A DNA stretch of 64,000 nucleotides from Torymus aiolomorphi (taxonomy: Eukaryota > Arthropoda > Insecta > Hymenoptera > Torymidae), in NCBI GenBank assembly GCA_036365515.1, contig CM070876.1, forward strand, positions 171,951,978 to 172,015,977, read 5' to 3'. Below are positions 61,647 to 64,000 of this stretch, piece by piece (the stretch's first letter is position 1; each line of letters begins with the position of its first letter). The notes beneath the pieces are model-generated. The model was given only the letters and a program-made list of their open reading frames with translations. It searched no databases and was not told where the DNA came from. The translations under genes were made by a program, and so were the position numbers.

Positions 61647-62340
61647 AGGATCAGGCCTCCGGATCACAGATTCGTCTCAAACTTTGTGATATGTTTGTGG
61701 ATATAGAAATATGAAGAAAGCCTCCATATTCAGACCTTAACGCTTCAAAAAACTCAAATTCTTGACAATTTTAGTTTTATTTTGAAAACAATCTGGAGAA
61801 AAGCCTTTTCCTAAAAAATGTCACCATTTAATTTTGGAAAATCTTAAATATCACTTCAAAAGATGAAAATAAAATTATAGAAAACGAGCTTTCATATGCT
61901 TTTTTCGTAATTGAAAGATATTGATTCGTTCCAAAGTTATTATAAAAGTTTAAATTTGAACAACAAAAATGAACCAAAATATGCAGGCAATCGAACAGCG
62001 AATTTCAGGGGTCTAATACATAATGCATTTCCACTTCTCAAAGTTAAACTTTCATAACTTTGTAAGGAATCAATATTCTGAAAAAAAAAGCAAATGAAAG
62101 CTTGTTTTCTCCAGTGTTATTTTCACTTTTTGAAATGATATTTAAAACTTTGCAAGATTAAATGATTACCGTTTCAAAAAGAGTCTTTTTTCAAACCTTT
62201 TTTCAAAATAAAGCTAAAAATGCCCAGAACATGAGTTTTTTCGAGCGTTAGGGTCTAATATAGCGGCTTTCTTTATATTTCTATACCTAAAAACATATCC
62301 CAAAGTTTGAACCGAATTCGTAATCTGGAGGCTTGACCCT
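61647..62340. mobile_element. ~694-bp foldback element
   Basis: Left AGGATCAGGCCTCCGGATCA mirrors right ATCTGGAGGCTTGACCCT. Pairing continues inward, for example GAAATATGAAGAAAGCC with GGCTTTCTTTATATTTC, and TTAACGCTTCAAAAAACTCA with TGAGTTTTTTCGAGCGTTA. No coding capacity. It sits between ETH and SIFamide. Confidence 0.88.
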
Positions 62341-63050
62341 TTTCTAGTAAGTAAACTAAAAAGAAGTTACTAATTTTTGAAAATTTTCAGTTTCCTTTAT
62401 TACTTATTTAATAATATTCAATCACATAATTATAACTTATATCTGTGTATTATACATAGTCTAGATATCGGATTTTATATTAAAAGTTCATTTTAAGAAA
62501 GATAAATAAGTAATAAGTCTAAAGGTTAGTTCTAGAAACATTAAAAAATGTATGCAGTAATTTGTGATTAACAATTTATTTTTCCTGTACGACTGATATC
62601 TAGTTTAAAGAATACGTACTCATGTATTTATTTTATAACTTCACTTTCTGTCGTTTGAATCCTTATTCTTAACTTGACTTAAAATCCATGTACGTATACA
62701 CGACAGTCAATACGCTAATCCTATTTCAAAGTTCAGAAAAGCTCTTTAAAGTTATAAAATACTTTAAATGTAAATTCAACTCGATTAGTTATTGAGTTTT
62801 CAATTTAATCAAAGTGTTTATAATATTGAACATTTTTATGTATTTCCCGTCTTTGATAAACGAAGATTTAAATACAAAACTGAATTCAGTGCAATTTTAA
62901 TATTATATAGTAAATGAAATTTGAAAACGTTTTTGTGATCAATATAATTTTATTTTAAAAATATTTTTGGAAGAAATTTCTGTTTTATAGTATACATGTA
63001 TACTCTTTACGTATTAAAGAAGCGTAAAATAAATCTAATATTAAACTCTT
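62341..63050. other. AT-rich spacer downstream of SIFamide
   Basis: No gene, RNA or strong repeat recognised. Confidence 0.5.
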
Positions 63051-63162
63051 ATTAATCAGTTAATTTGTCGCATTAATTGTTTTCAAAATAAAGTAAGTAT
63101 TGAGGTATTAATCAGTTAATTTGTCGCATTAATTGTTTTCAAAATAAAGTAAGTATTGAGGT
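63051..63162. repeat. Exact 56-bp tandem duplication
   Basis: Two back-to-back copies of a 56-bp unit beginning ATTAATCAGTTAATTTGTCG and ending AGTAAGTATTGAGGT, with no mismatch between copies, which implies a recent event. Confidence 0.95.
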
Positions 63163-63346
63163 ATTGTTTCACAGAATAAAATCAAAATTAATATTTCATT
63201 ATATCTTTATTAAAATAATAATAAATTGTACATTTGTATGAAACGAGAAAAGCTATTACAATCGCCAAAAATCATCGATATAACCATCTTCAGTGATAAA
63301 AATTATATTATTTATTCATCGAAGCTTCACATTGCGTTTTTTTATA

Positions 63347-63352
63347 TTTATT
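63347..63352 (-). terminator. SIFamide polyadenylation signal
   Basis: AATAAA on the minus strand, 92 nt past the SIFamide stop codon. Confidence 0.65.
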
Positions 63353-63443
63353 ACTAATTAGAGAGCATGAATTTTCTTTGGTGCGTTAGTTTCGTATTAT
63401 TCATTCCAGTCTGCGATAAGTTGATTGTTCAGTCGGTGCGCCT

Positions 63444-63541
63444 TTAGTTGGAATCCTGATGGGCGTACCATGCGTTGCAATTGTCCCTTGCGATTTCGCA
63501 GATGGCATCCATAGCTCGGTTGGCCATGTCGTAGTCTGCTG
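63444..63541 (-). CDS. SIFa: SIFamide precursor, exon 2
   Basis: Phase-1 continuation encoding AADYDMANRAMDAICEIARD, then NCNAWYAHQDSN and TAA. The DYD start, the two cysteines (CEIARDNC) and the W-H/Q-DSN ending are the conserved C-terminal peptide of insect SIFamide precursors. The acceptor is a tandem TAGCAG, so use of the second AG would drop one alanine. The intron is 231 bp. Confidence 0.92.
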
Positions 63542-63772
63542 CTAAAAGACGCAAAATGAAAGTATTAATTTTTGTTAGCCAATTATCCTGAAATAAACGG
63601 TATTAATTTTTATCATTATTATATATAACACAGCACAAAGTAAATCTGGCATCGTCGTGCAGTTTACTGTTAAAAACTCAATTTACGAGGATACCAAATG
63701 TGATTTATATCACTCGCTCGCTCGCTCGCAGCGAAACGTCAGAGTAGCAGCAAATTCAATAAATTGGTATAC

Positions 63773-63899
63773 CAGAAATGGAATTAGCCCGTTTGCCGAA
63801 AATGCTTCCGTTGAAGGGTGGCTTCCGATAAGCATTGACGTTGAGTATCACGACAGTCAGCACGACCAGGAGGAAGAATGCGAAGCGGGTAGCCGACAT
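63773..63899 (-). CDS. SIFa: SIFamide precursor, exon 1 (signal and mature peptide)
   Basis: ATG at 63899 encodes the signal peptide MSATRFAFFLLVVLTVVILN followed by VNA, then YRKPPFNGSIFGKR: the mature SIFamide, an amidation glycine and a dibasic KR cleavage site. After ANSIS the donor GTATAC leaves phase 1, matching exon 2. The full precursor is 74 residues, typical of the family. SIFamide is made by a few brain neurons in insects and signals through the SIFamide receptor in feeding, sleep and mating circuits. The peptide call is unambiguous. Depending on signal cleavage it may start A-YRK or YRK. Confidence 0.96.
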
Positions 63900-63925
63900 C
63901 CTGGATATGGTTTTGTTTTGGGTTA

Positions 63926-63928
63926 TCT
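63926..63928 (-). other. Possible 5' UTR acceptor of SIFamide
   Basis: On the minus strand TTTTTAACACTTTTATAG precedes ATAACCC, 27 nt upstream of the ATG. It looks like a 3' splice site with pyrimidine-rich context, so the promoter and first non-coding exon probably lie beyond the end of the window. Confidence 0.4.
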
Positions 63929-64000
63929 ATAAAAGTGTTAAAAAATATTAAAAATATTTGTTGAATAGCAACAAAAAATCGATTCTAAGTTTCGGTAAGT

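Noticed and set aside
63051..63162. CRISPR-like array
   Set aside because: Two adjacent repeats without spacers in a eukaryotic genome; a simple tandem duplication.

Overview
The window is nuclear DNA of an insect, most probably a hymenopteran (a parasitoid-wasp-like genome). The evidence is split-exon genes, two insect neuropeptide precursors, an insect Distal-less gene, abundant (CT)n/(GA)n and (CA)n tracts, CpG-rich stretches, and many short non-autonomous DNA transposons. No bacterial-type operons, CRISPR arrays or intact rRNA/tRNA genes were seen. The order is inferred from peptide and gene features; no database search was run.

Layout. From 1 to about 16.4 kb lies the 5' half of Distal-less (Dll), on the minus strand. 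Coding exon 1 is at 13848-14379 (N-terminus through the SPPKD motif) and exon 2 at about 6304-6524 (first 44 homeodomain residues). The last exon, carrying recognition helix 3, lies beyond position 1. The Dll introns hold at least six inverted-repeat (MITE/foldback) elements. From 16.4 to 21.5 kb I see only microsatellites. From 21.5 to 31 kb is a transposon-rich accessory block. It contains a small two-exon gene for a secreted six-cysteine peptide (minus, 22470-23502) and a broken partial duplicate of its promoter and first exon (about 24935-25930). That duplicate is split by a 4.9-kb insertion (25937-30874) carrying a decayed zinc-knuckle reading frame and a LINE relic that has ORF1 but no visible reverse transcriptase.

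From 31.4 to 41.6 kb are two oppositely oriented copies of a repeat with a (CA/TG)n core, and a 3-kb terminal-inverted-repeat element. From 41.6 to 59.7 kb I can support almost nothing but microsatellites and one MITE. From 59.7 to 64 kb are two neuropeptide genes on the minus strand: ecdysis triggering hormone (ETH, four coding exons, 59922-60782) and SIFamide (two coding exons, 63444-63899). Their mature peptides, amidation/cleavage sites, splice phases and polyadenylation signals can all be read.

How it fits together. Dll is a developmental transcription factor (appendage patterning). ETH triggers ecdysis, and SIFamide is a brain neuropeptide affecting feeding, sleep and mating. They are functionally unrelated, but all three are on the same strand here. 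From memory their Drosophila orthologues also lie close together near the tip of chromosome arm 2R, so this may be an old microsynteny block. The genes are recognised with high confidence; exact starts and a few splice sites are inferred, and repeat classes are mostly inferred from ends and target-site duplications.
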